From contig MNCI01013584.1 in NCBI GenBank assembly GCA_015680685.1, positions 32,870 to 96,869 of the forward strand: a stretch of DNA of 64,000 bases, given 5' to 3'. The position numbers and the translations under genes were made by a program. This document shows positions 1-10,391 of this stretch, in pieces. The notes beneath the pieces are model-generated. The model did not search any database. It had not been told where the DNA came from and saw nothing but the letters and a program-made list of their open reading frames with translations. Every line of letters begins with the position of its first letter. Position 1 is the stretch's first letter. Source of the DNA: Gnetum montanum (lineage: Eukaryota; Streptophyta; Gnetopsida; Gnetales; Gnetaceae).

Positions 1-2992
1 TTTTTGTGATTTGTCGTTCTTGCGGATGTTAGCAGTTTCCCGTTGTTCGTGCGTCCGAGAGGTTTCGCCGCTGCTGCCTATGTCAGGTTGATTGTCAAAT
101 GATGCCATAGGCATGGAGCTAAGAGGTGTTGGTTTAGGTGGCCCCACGGCTAGCCGTTGACGTTCTCTCTCCACGCGTTCGCTTGTGAGCCTGTCCGCTA
201 GGCGTTCTCGCGTGTTACAAGGGCTTGGCCTCGAACCCTGGGATTGTCCAGGGACCTTTACGACATATGGAGCAAGACGGGGTTGCGGGTATGATTGGGC
301 AGGAGCCTGTGCGGGAGCCCAGACGACGTATGGAGTTGGCCTTAGTGGAGATGGGACCTCCGTCATTACAACAGCGGGTGGTACTCGGACTACAAAGGGG
401 GCAGGCCGAGCGTAAGGTGTCGTTTTGCTCGCGGGATTAACGGGGGGAATGCGCACCACGTAGGGTTGTTGGCGCGTCGTCATGTTAGAGACGGGTGTAG
501 TCGAGGGTACTCGGACTACGTATGGCCGCTGCGGGGTACGGGATGTCTGGGGTACGAGCGCGGGCTCAGCGAGAGGGATTTGAACTACAAACGACTTATT
601 AGATATTTTCTTATTCTCAGGGTGTATCATGTTAATGTGGGGTGTGTCGGGCTCATTGTCACAGTAAATCATGCTAATTGTGTATGGAGCCTCCTTAGTG
701 TTTAGGGGGTCTTGGTACACTCCCATGGTTTGATTTTTTGGTTGGACGGGGTTAGCCCCGTCGAATGTGATGCTACCTTCGTCAATCATCCGTTGGATAT
801 CCTGCTTCAAAGTAAAACAGTAATCTGTTCCATGCCCTGGTCTTTTATGATAGTCGCAAAAGCGATCCATTCGGAACCCTTTGGGCACGGGGGGCTCATC
901 TGGCGTTGCTAAGCTCAGATTCTGTACGAGTTGACAAAATCGGTCGTGTCTTTGTAGGGCCGCAGGGGATAATTGTTTGTGGTTCATCAACCCAGCCTTT
1001 AAGAGTTGATCGAAGAGTTGAGAAGGCTTCATTGGCAGAGGCGTATATTGAGAGGGTTCTTTCCTCTCAAAATTCCGTGTACGGTTTGTCGGATTTTGTT
1101 GCGGTGATGATTCCTGTGCGGTGGTTGTGGGCGGGGGGTGATAATAATTAGTAGGTGGCGTCGGTGGCTTTTGTTGTTGCGTCCCTGCTACGGCCGCTAT
1201 AGTGGTTTTAGTCTTTTCTTTGTCTTTCTTAGTATGTTGATTCTTAAAGGCTATGTAGGCTGGATCGTGACTGTTTTGGGCAGCTTCTTCAATGTTCTTA
1301 ATTTGCTCGAACGCCTGATTGAGATCTCGCGCATTGAGGTAATACAGTTTAGATTTAAAGAAATCGTTGACGGCCCCTTTTAGGATCGTAAGTAGGTAAA
1401 ATGGGGAGATCGGTTCATGAAGCTCGTTCAGAGCTGCGCTCCATCTTTGAATAAATTTTTGGATCGGTTCGAGAGGCCCCTGCTTAATCTGCATGAGGCT
1501 ATCCAGCGTTGGCTCGGGTTTCAAGTTGTACTTAAACCGGGTCACAAACTGGCGTATAAGGTCATCCAAAGCGCAGATGGAGTTCCTGGGCAAGGCACGG
1601 TACCAATCGAGTGCCCTTCCCGTAAGGGACATGGGGAACACCCGGAGGACAGCGTGGGCCCAAGCTTGGAGAAGAGCACATTCCAACCGGAATGTTATGA
1701 GGTGGGCGTTGGGATCTGTCTCACCATTATATTTGGTTAGTGTTGGCAGAGGGACACCTTTGGGCAAGGTTAAAGGTGGGACAGAGGAGCTGATAGGGTC
1801 GTCATTGTAGAAATCCATCACTTTCATCTCCCCATTGCTGACAGTTTTGAGGCGTTTTACCTCGTCTGTCAATTCTTGCATCATTCTTTTGGCATCTGCC
1901 CAATCCTGTGCATTTGGGAGCAAGGTGGTTTGGGCTTGTGGCGCGTTGTATGGGTTAGACTGTTGAACGGTTGACTGGAAGGCTGAAAGTTGCGTCGTTG
2001 GGGGTTGCGTTTACGGGAAGTGTATAGTAGATGGCATCAGAGGCACTACATTATAGAGAGGAGGCTGTTGCTGCTGTGGTCGTGGTTGTGCCTGAGGCAC
2101 ATGAATTGTTGGCAACATGTGGGGAGGTATGTAGTGATGGGAAGCCTGGTGCGATGTCATGCCCATCATCGGCCACTGCCCGGTCATGTTGTGTGAGGAG
2201 GCCCCTTGTTGGGTTACGGCAGTGAAAGGGGGTGCATGCGTTTGGATATGCAGGATGTAGTGGGTGGGTGTGGACACAGGTATAACGTGCGGCATTCTTA
2301 CCACTTGGGGACTGGGCTTGAAACGTTACTCCTAGGTTGCTGTGAGGGGGCGGTGCTTGTGAGGATGAACCTGCAAGTGTAAAAGGGAAGGCATTGGACA
2401 AAGGGTGGCCTTGGGGAGGGACTTGAGCTGATGCGGATGTTCCTGGTAACGGTGCTTGGGTGTGGTCAGAGGTAATGGGTTGGAGGGGTATGGTTTCCCC
2501 TGCGTCCGAGTTAAATACAGGGTTCACGTGGTTATGCGGACTGAGAGTATGATAGGAGTCTTCATGCTCAGATTGCGCAGCGAATTCGTCCTCTTCATCC
2601 CGTTGTGGTTCTACCGTAACCTGGTCTAACGATTGGCTCCTATGCAGAAGGAGCTGCGTAAAGAGCTCCGAGAATTGTTCCGGAATGGGGATTACGTCGT
2701 ACAGGGAAGGGATGAATTCATACCCCCCTCTGTAAAAGATCTCAAATTGCCTTTTTACTTCCATCTCAGCCCAGTCTACTGCCAGGCCGGCCTGCATCTT
2801 AATGCAAATGAAGTTATACTCATCTTGGCTTATGATGTTAGCGGCAGGGTCTCTCCCTTGCAACCTCAACGATCGACGGGGACCCATTGTGGATTGCCCT
2901 CCCATATGTTGTGTGGTGCATTGCTGGGCAGTTTTTGTGTCTGAGATGTTAACGTTCTGGGTAGTAGCAGTAGTGATGTTGATGGGATTCAT
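1..2992 (-). pseudogene. gag: gag polyprotein of element 1 (one frameshift, one stop)
   Basis: Capsid/nucleocapsid precursor that packages element RNA. The ATG is at 2992. The N-terminal part (to about 2340) carries the block EYNFICIKMQAGLAVDW also seen at 40690 in element 2. A frameshift between about 2340 and 2304 moves the frame, and an in-frame TAA sits at 2011-2013. The retrotransposon gag domain follows at about 1830-1300 (SLTGRALDWYRALPR in its middle), then a zinc-knuckle-like C-x2-H-x8-H..C motif at about 818-862. The C-terminal linker (about 600-250) has six copies of a P-[YF]-V-V-[RK]-[VI]-P motif about 21 residues apart. The frame is open at the window edge, so a gag-pro fusion is likely. 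The plus-strand ORFs over 185-1810 are shadows. Confidence 0.8.
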
Positions 2993-3074
2993 AATTATAG
3001 ACGATTTGAGTGTGTGGAATTGATATGGATAACAGTGTATGCGGTGGCATAGACGAGTTTACCGGCTAAGTATC

Positions 3075-3231
3075 CGGCGTAAACGCTGGCGTAAGCGTGT
3101 AGCGTGTACGCTGGAGTTTATCTGCGGCGTAAACACTGACGTAAGCGTGTAGCGTGTACGCTAAGTATGCAGCGTAGACGCTGGCATAAGCGTGTAGCGT
3201 GTACGCTGGGGTTTATGTAGTGTAAATGCTG
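3075..3231 (-). repeat. Leader repeat, about 48-base unit, 3+ copies
   Basis: Between PBS and gag, units beginning near 3075, 3124 and 3169 share the core GCGTGTAGCGTGTACGCT with short variable ends. A fourth partial unit follows. The same GCGTAAAC/GCGTAGAC words are scattered through the adjoining LTR. Function unknown; in a leader such repeats could affect packaging or translation, but nothing here shows it. Confidence 0.7.
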
Positions 3232-3327
3232 GAGTCGATAGCGTAGACGCTGAGTCTGGTTTAAAAGCGGCAGCGAGGACGCTGATGAGCGTGAACGCTG
3301 AGGGACGTGAAGCCTGTTTAGCGAAGT

Positions 3328-3345
3328 GCCCTCCTTCTAGCGCCA
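3328..3345 (-). other. Primer binding site of element 1
   Basis: On the minus strand, five bases after the LTR end, reads TGGCGCTAGAAGGAGGGC. The TGG start pairs with a tRNA CCA tail, and the element 2 counterpart at 40286-40303 keeps CTAGAAGGAGGGC. The tRNA species is not identified by eye. Confidence 0.65.
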
Positions 3346-4180
3346 AAAACTGTGCTGACCGAAATCGTCTATGCGAGGCTGGAACGTTGCAGACACCAAA
3401 AGATCAGTGGGCGAGCACAGTTGATCCTACCTCCGCTTGAGGGCGAGCTGGAGTGGACGAAGGCAGAGTGCCTTGGATGGTCCACACGCGGATCAAACAA
3501 GGACTTCCCCGAGCACCGCCGAAGCGTTATACGCTGGGTTATACGTAAATAGGGCGTAAGCAATGAATCAGGCGTGCACTGCGTGAATATAACGGGCGTA
3601 AACGGAATGGGGCGTGAACAGCATAAACAGAAATGAACACAGCGTGAGCGTACGGGCGTGACAGCATAAACAGTGAATGGATGTAGGGCGCAAGCAGGCA
3701 GACGGCATGAACAGTGGGCGTATACGAACGGAGACGGAGCGAAAATGCAAGCGGGTGTGAACGAAGGGTGGGCCAAATTGATGTAAAACTAAAAAAAAGA
3801 GCTCACAGCGAGCGTAAACAGTGGTCGTCTTCGGGCACAAACCGAGCGCGAAGCGCGAACGTAAATAGGCGTAAACGAAGCGCGGGCCAAATTAACGTAA
3901 AACTGTAAAAAAACTTGCTGCAAGTGTAAACAATAGATTATGGAATTAAAGCTTTGTGCACCGGTCTAACGTAGTTGTGTGGGGACACAAGACGGACGTA
4001 AAGCCCCGGTGAACGGAAGGATGCAACTGGTGGACACGGTAGGCGAAGCGCGGACTGTGGTCAGCGTGCAGCATGCAGGGCTTCCAGCGTAAGCGTAAGA
4101 GTAGGGGGGTTTCAGCAGCGTAATTTCTCTAGGTCAGCTCTCGTAGATTTCTGCGGACCTGGTAAATGTGGAAAACTAGG

Positions 4181-4190
4181 CTATTTATAG
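4181..4190 (-). promoter_or_regulatory. TATA box of element 1 LTR
   Basis: Minus strand CTATAAATAG inside the LTR, about 410 bases from its U3 end. The equivalent element 2 sequence is CTATAAATA at 39583. Transcription of the element would start roughly 30 bases further on, near 4150. Confidence 0.6.
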
Positions 4191-4440
4191 GGGTAGGGTT
4201 ACCGGGAAAAGCGGACGGGGAGACACGTGGCGTATAGACCAGGCGTTACAATTTAGAAACATGATATACACCAGGCGTATACATTATACAACAGGCCGGC
4301 GTATATGCTGGGTGTATACGCTGGTGAATGTTGGGCGTATACGCCGAAGGATGTCCACTTGCTTCAATCCTTGCTCTTGGGTGTAATCTTCATGTTGCCA
4401 TTGGAAATCCTGTCGTCGAGTGTGTGCCTCTGCCGTACCG

Positions 4441-4594
4441 GGGCGTGTACGCTGGAGTGCTGGGCGTAGACACTGGGTGTGAATGCTGGGCGTAGACGCT
4501 GGGTGTAGATGCTGGACATGAACGCTGGGCGTAGACGCTGGGCGTAGATGCTGGGCATGAACGCTGGGCGTAGACGCTGGGCGTGAACGCTGGC
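4441..4594. repeat. Minisatellite in U3, about 14-base unit GGGCGTAGACGCTG
   Basis: Around ten head-to-tail copies of a 13 to 15 base unit (GGGCGTAGACGCTG with variants such as GGTGTAGATGCTG and GGGCATGAACGCTG). Variants mainly replace CG by TG or CA, the pattern of methyl-CpG decay. The unit is a near palindrome around GCGTAGACGC. Confidence 0.85.
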
Positions 4595-4616
4595 ACAACA
4601 CTTAAAGATTTTTGTG

Positions 4617-4980
4617 GTGTTTCAGAGGGTAGCTCTATCTAACTATATCAACAATGATAAGAAAAATGAACTATGCACCATTGATATGGATTTGGTGAAA
4701 GATCAAGGAATGCAAACACTTACTCAGATTAAGCAATACCAAGAAAAACAAAGATAGCACTACTATCATGATCCAAATCAATGGAAGGTCAATAAAGGGG
4801 ATCTAGTCCTCAAGGCTATTCATGAACATATAGAAAAATTCTTAGCTCACTTGTAAGGACCTTTCTTGATGACCAAGATCTATGGAAATGGAGCTTTCAA
4901 GATAACAAGTGGACATAGATGGGACTCAATTGGCTAATCTAGTTAATCATTTCTATCTGAAACCTTATTATATATAACAT
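4617..4980 (+). pseudogene. pol: Integrase C-terminal remnant of an older element
   Basis: Plus-strand translation gives ...KGDLVLKAIHEHIEKFLAHL*GPFL..., aligning with KGDLVLKAMREPVSKFSANW near 52780 in element 2 (the C-terminal integrase module). The final FYLKPYYI-like end matches after a frameshift. At least two stops. The upstream pol is cut off at about 4616 by element 1, which therefore inserted into this pol. Its 3' UTR and LTR are not recognisable downstream. Confidence 0.75.
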
Positions 4981-7049
4981 CAATTTATTTGTTGTTAATG
5001 TTTATTTTCCCTTATGTATAGAATACATAGCTTGAATAAACTTTGTAACCTGTTACATGAGAGTGTAGCCTCTTTTCTTTCGTTTCAAAACACTACAATC
5101 TTTTCATAAAATCTGTAAAATAAGATACAATGTTCTTAATCTTCACTAATTATGTCTCATGATGGCTAATGTTTTCTTATTCTCTCATGTTATTTCTTAT
5201 AATCTCATTTTTCTTTGATCTATTTTCTTATTCTCTCTAAGTTTTGTTTGTAGGATGAACTTGGAGTCATTGCAAAGATGTGACTCATCATAGCAGTAAA
5301 TTACCATGTGATCTCAATACATGAGATTTGACTAGCTTGTTTAAACATGTCAATAGTGCTTACCTCATAACCATGTAATCATTTTTGCCTTACCTTGTTA
5401 ATGATGAAAATCTAAGTTTGACAGTCATGCATCATGGCCGTGTGACATCTTCTATAGCATGCTCCATCAATCAATATGATAATTTTCATAATGTTTTATT
5501 TAGTGGATTCAAGACCAAAGTTTATCATTGTCATTGAAATGCAAAGAATGTTTCACTCCAAGAAAGGATAAATATCAAGAAAGCCAAGAGGCCAAAGTAG
5601 CCTACAAAGTAACTAATGGCTCAAAAAAATGAGTAAAGTGGCCAAAGAAGCCTATAACAAAGCACTAGTTTCTCTAAACATCATCAATAGTTTATGCATG
5701 AAGCAAAAAGCCCTCATTAGAAAGAGCACATCACTACACCATAACCATGATGTCAAAACATTTGGAATTCTTCATTAGCATATTTAACCATCTCTAAAAA
5801 AAAAATGTAGCTATAATGCCTCACTTTGAATTTTCATTATTCCCATCATAACCTTACTTCATCATCATAAGTACTCCTTGGCATGATTCGACAACTAAAA
5901 ATTCAAATGTGGAGAGAGAAGCATTGGTGATGAACCTGCAATGGTGTTTTGCATTTTTATTGATGTCTTTTGGATTAATATTCTAGACATTATCAAAGAG
6001 GGACCAATGAGATACCTTAAAAGAAAATTTAGTTACAAATAGGAAAGTCTTGTGGCTAAATTTTGATTGGATTGAGGATAAAAAATAAATGCCTTGATTT
6101 CCCTTTAAAAAATTCATGTTGTAACCTTGTTTTGTCAAAATTTTGGTGCATTTTGAACATGTGAAATATAATTAATGGCCCATATTGTTAAAAATGTTGT
6201 GAATTATAGTAAGCCATCATATTTGGGCTCTTATGCTTAAAAAATGATATCAATTCATGTGAGAAAAGCTACACTTGTTAGTTCTAGTGTGTATGACCAA
6301 AATGCTGCAATTATGCCTAGTGTGGATGTCCAAAAATGTTTTGTAAACAACCAAGAAACTTGCCAAAACTAAATCAATGGAGAAAGAACAAACCTTAGCC
6401 TATTTAAATAAGAGTTGACACTATTTCAAGGATCTTTTGAGCACATATGAGACTTGTTAACATAGAGAGACTTTTGAGACCTTTCAAAGGCTTCTACCCT
6501 AGTGCTAATCATTGTGACTAGAGATAAGCTATTACAACCATCATCTAGAACTAGATTGTTCAAGCCATAATTGTTTGGGATGTGAGAATCAAAAGATAAC
6601 AAGAAAAATGATAGTAAATTATGTGGACAAAAAAACTGCAACTTTACATTAATAGTAAAAAATATTATGAAACATAGGTTCAAAACGTATAGATCGATGC
6701 TTTTTAAGCCTAAGAATACAAAATTTTAAAGATCTTTTTGAAATTGCCATTGAGATCTAGAGCATAGGTAGGTAGGTTATGTTTTGTAGCTACAATGTAA
6801 GTTCATATTTAATAATTAAGCTATCTTCAAAGTTTTTATATTAAACTCAACTAATAAGAGAGGAGTTTTAGCATAAACTAAGTTTTAAGAAGTTTGTCTA
6901 TTATATGTTTTCATGTAATTTTATGAGTTGAGACTACTTTAGAAAATTTATCTACCTAGTTAATTTTCTTATTATTAATTATATTAATTTTTCTATTTGA
7001 AACCTTTGTTTTCATATGATTTTTTTGATGATATGCAATTCTAATTCTA
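4981..7049. other. AT-rich DNA, no gene seen
   Basis: No ORF with a recognisable family. 6426-6683 minus is an open frame in AT-rich DNA without a known motif. The left part may be the 3' UTR of the remnant at 4617-4980, and the right part the tail of old element D, but neither is provable. Confidence 0.4.
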
Positions 7050-7690
7050 TGTTTAATTCCATATTTTCAATCAATGTCTAAAATGCATAGCCATCTGCTA
7101 AACTTTTAGTGTTAATTAGTCTAATAAAGTTGATTTTCCAAAGTTTAAATTGTTCAATTACTTGTATCCATCATTGAGATATTTTAAAATAATTAGCTAA
7201 ACCTTTGATAAACATTACACCAATAGACATAAGTATGACAATCTTTGAACAAGATAAGCTAATACTACCCCTTATTTAAAATTTTGATGCCTATATGTCT
7301 CCCTTCATAATATCCACCTTCATCTAATTCATGTATAGTGGTTATTAATTATTCTTGTTTAGGTTCAAGGATACATCTCCTAAAGATTTTGTTTCTATGG
7401 TGTTTGAAAACAATTCCCTTATGTGATAAGTAACTTTGAGCATTATGAAGAAAATAAAATCTTTGTTTCTACGTTAGGTTTTCTGGAATAACCCATTTTA
7501 CTAAGAATTATCGTATTTGATGATACTAATGTTATTCTAAAAATTGAAAATGATGTTAATCCAAAAATTCTTTTCTAATAGGAATAGTATTAGGATCATC
7601 ATCAAATTCTAGCCTAGAAAGATCAATTACAATGTTTTTAGTGCCTTTCTTTTTGACTATCTTAAGGTCATATTCTTGTAACAATAATAT
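7050..7690 (-). pseudogene. pol: Integrase remnant of old element D
   Basis: The minus-strand translation after the RNase H region contains KGTKNIVIDLSRL (the conserved link between RNase H and integrase). Near 7330-7100 it contains EGRHIGIKILNKG*Y*, FKDCHTYVYWCN, which aligns with the integrase HHCC zinc finger (GGHFAGKATAFKILQAGYYW...C..C). A short stretch of the core may follow to about 7050. Several stops; the DDE residues cannot be placed. Confidence 0.65.
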
Positions 7691-8275
7691 CTATCTAATG
7701 ATACATGAGTTAACCTCTTTCATATTAATTAGAAATTGTATAACTCTATGATTTCTATGAACATATGTTTCATAGACTAAAAGATAATGTCTAAATTTAT
7801 CCAAATTGAGTACAACTACTAAGAGTTCCTTTTTATCAATTTTATCATTACTTTGAACTCTATTAAATTGCTTACTAATATAAGCTATCATATATGCTTT
7901 TTAATTTTTATCTTTTTGACCTAATAGAGAATCTATTGAATCATTAGATGCATTAATCAAAATATGAAAAGGTTTTTATCAATTAGGTTCTTCTTATAAT
8001 GATTTCTTTATAATGTTAAAGGCTTAGTCACTTATTTCATTCCATTTAAGATTGATATATTTTTGTAATAATTTTGTTAAAGGTGTAGTTGTCTTACTAA
8101 ATTTAGTAATAAAATTTTTATAATACCCAACATGTTCTAATAATGATGTGAGGTCTTTAAGTTTACTCAACATATTGATTTGTTCTATAATTTTAATCTT
8201 AAAAGAATTTTTTTAATTCTTTCCTTAGAAATTTTTATTATACCCCTTCCATAGGTCTTGGCTATTACATTATGT
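7691..8275 (-). pseudogene. pol: RT thumb and RNase H of old element D
   Basis: The frame reads ...LLEHVGYYKNFITKFSK..PLTKLL... (RT thumb/connection) and then IAYISKQFNRVQSN and KELLVVVLNLDKFRHYLL (RNase H; compare AYYSKTLNPAQRNY...EKELLAIVFALEKFRPYLL in plant gypsy elements). It stops being alignable at about 8275, in the middle of RT. The missing N-terminal part of RT is at 20330-20900, so about 12 kb of later insertions separates the two halves. Confidence 0.8.
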
Positions 8276-9308
8276 ATATAATTTATATATGTATGTTTGG
8301 TCTCACTATGTTTTTGAGAAGGATTTAATTTATCAGGATGATGATTTATATGTTATGATACATTGATCTTTATGATATGATTATGATATTTTTACACACT
8401 TATCTAACATGATTATATACATTGATCCTATGCATTATGTTAGATAGGTGATGTGGCTAGCAAAGATATTGGATTGGAATAGAAGAGCTACTATTTCATG
8501 AAAGTTTATGCTTTATAAGTAATTTTGGTATATATGACTTTGAAATGTAGTAGTATGTTGTGTGGTGCTTGGATGTGATTTTAGCATGTGGACATATAGT
8601 ATGATTGATATGGATCTTGTAGATTCAAATATATTTTAATTTGGAGTTTCAGTTTGTCTTTTATGTATCTTTGAATGTTCAAGTTATTAGTTGATAGAAA
8701 AAAATTAAACTTATGAGAATATGTCATAAAGGAAATATATATATAGGTAAATTTACTTTTAACATCACATGAATATGATGTAAATTGAAATGAAGAATAA
8801 GTAAAAACATAAAGAATAAACATATTATATGTATAATTTATAATATGTAAAATGAACTTTTATGCACTATCATTTCCATCATGGTGGCCAAGTATTTGAT
8901 TTTCTATTTTCTTTCCAATAGAAATTGATTTTGAATTTTCTTTTTCCCTTATTTCTTTTTTTCTTCCATCCTAAACTCTACTTTCAAGTTTTTAGCTTTG
9001 TAGATGGATTTTTATTTGCTATGAACTTGGATTTAGAATTGCTATGGTTATGTATATGTGGCTGCGATATTTGTTTAGAGTGAAATAGAATCTTGCTAGA
9101 TTTTTTAAGATTTTATGCTTTTTTAGGACTTTTTACTTTTAGAAATTTAATTGGTGGGTTGTCTTTACATTTTTTCTATATTTTTGTGCTATATTGGTGT
9201 ATATAATCTTGTTGTGTGGGCATGGGGGATGAATAGGTTAAAGATTAAGTTTGAAAGTTTCATTTTATCAATTGTCCAAATTTTGGGGTTAAGTTTGTGA
9301 ATTATTCA
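8276..9308. other. Unidentified insert X, left part
   Basis: This DNA interrupts the RT gene of element D and is itself interrupted by element A. With its right part (18586-20329) it totals about 2.8 kb. No coding similarity seen. The word TTATG occurs at both outer edges, but no TG..CA ends could be defended, so the insert type is open. Confidence 0.4.
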
Positions 9309-10190
9309 TGATGAGTGGTGAGGTACCCCTACACTCAACCATATGAATACGAGTGTTTCACACACAATCCTACTGAACTCTATAGATGGGCTAGTTGTGG
9401 TATCTAAATAGTTACTCATTGATCAAAGTTTTTTGTCTTCCCACCTAAGCTAGTATTTGCTTTGTCACGTATGGTTTAGTCCAAAGTGAGTTGTATAATG
9501 TGGTTTCTAGCCTAGTGCTACTCTTGGAGGCAATGGAAAATAACTCTAAGCTAGGAGAAAAAGGGAGAGAGAGTTAAGCTAATAGGACATAGGGGGAGAG
9601 AATCTAAACTAGCCTAAGTGCAATGAGCATCTGTTCCTTAATCATCTATACACATCTTGGATCTTGTGCATGACTACCACTGGGGTTACCAAGTGCATGG
9701 CCTAGGTACGCTACTGGGATACCAAGTAGTCACACTTGAATGCTTGTGATTAAGTTGTACTCATTCCACATTTAAGGAGTTTAGGGTGAAGAGATATTAA
9801 CTACGAAAGTAATAAATAATGATAGAAATTAAATAACAAAACTAAGTGAATGCTATAATGATGAAGTAATCTCGATCTTTACTACTAGTCATGTACATGT
9901 CCAAGTACATCACACTCGAATAAAGGTGTTGTACAATTACAATCATCACACTACGGGCATGCACTGGGAGAAAGGGTTGAGAAGAACTAAAAATGAACTA
10001 ACTTCTATCTACTAATTGAAAACTAACTTGTCCCTAACTCCTTGTACCTACATGTGTATTTATAGGCTTGCATAGAAGTCATGATATCATGCATCCGATA
10101 TCACTAGCCAGGTCATGATATTGCGTACCCGATATTGCATACCTAATATCATGGATCTGATATTGGAGCCTAATGAACAATGATTTATCA
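9309..10190 (-). repeat. 3' LTR of element A
   Basis: 882 bases, nearly collinear with 17719-18585. On the minus strand it carries U3 palindromes of the GATATCACGTACGTGATATC type at about 10080-10165 and a TATA-like CTATAAATAC at about 10060. The sequence after it on the plus strand (TACCCCC) is the minus-strand polypurine end GGGGGTA. Confidence 0.85.
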
Positions 10191-10391
10191 TACCCCCACG
10201 ATTGAATGAAAATTCATTCTTGAGTCAAACAAAATGAGAACAAGCTCCATTGATTACATAGTGGAGAGGTATGGGATTATTGATTGATTGGGAATTTATT
10301 CATGCTACAGTGGAGAATTGAATAGAATAAAATTGGAACAAACACAAAGAAAAATACAAAATCACAAAATTACAAAATTTTGTCGAACTCA

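Larger units (their letters stand above)
1..4600 (-). mobile_element. Element 1: Tat-like Ty3/gypsy retrotransposon, 5' part only
   Basis: Reading the minus strand from 4600 down: an LTR of about 1250 bases, a primer binding site, a repeat-rich leader and a gag gene that is still open at base 1, so protease and pol lie outside the window. It is assigned to the same broad family as elements 2 and 3 because the gag N-terminal block (...EYNFICIKMQAGL...) and the PBS are shared. The outer LTR edge is placed near 4600 (candidate CA ends at 4595, 4597 and 4600) because the sequence beyond it from 4617 is integrase coding from another element. The target duplication cannot be checked, since the other end is absent. 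Confidence 0.85.
3351..4600 (-). repeat. 5' LTR of element 1
   Basis: On the minus strand it begins near 4600 with TGTTGTG and ends ...CAGCACA at 3351, immediately before the PBS. It contains a TATA box at 4181-4190, so U3 is about 400 bases and R-U5 about 800. U3 begins with a GCGTAGACGCTGG minisatellite, and R-U5 is dense in GCGTAA words. GC content is much higher than in the flanking DNA. Minus-strand ORFs here are repeat translations, not genes. Confidence 0.75.

Noticed and set aside
185-1810. Chain of plus-strand ORFs at the left edge
   Set aside because: The minus strand encodes gag with recognisable motifs through the same region; the plus ORFs are shadows.
3352-3908. Several overlapping ORFs on both strands in the element 1 LTR
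   Set aside because: GC-rich LTR sequence with few stops; no start context or homologue; inside R-U5.
4284-4601. Minus-strand ORFs with SVYAQRLRPAST-like repeats
   Set aside because: They translate the LTR minisatellite; open frames follow from a unit with no stop codons.
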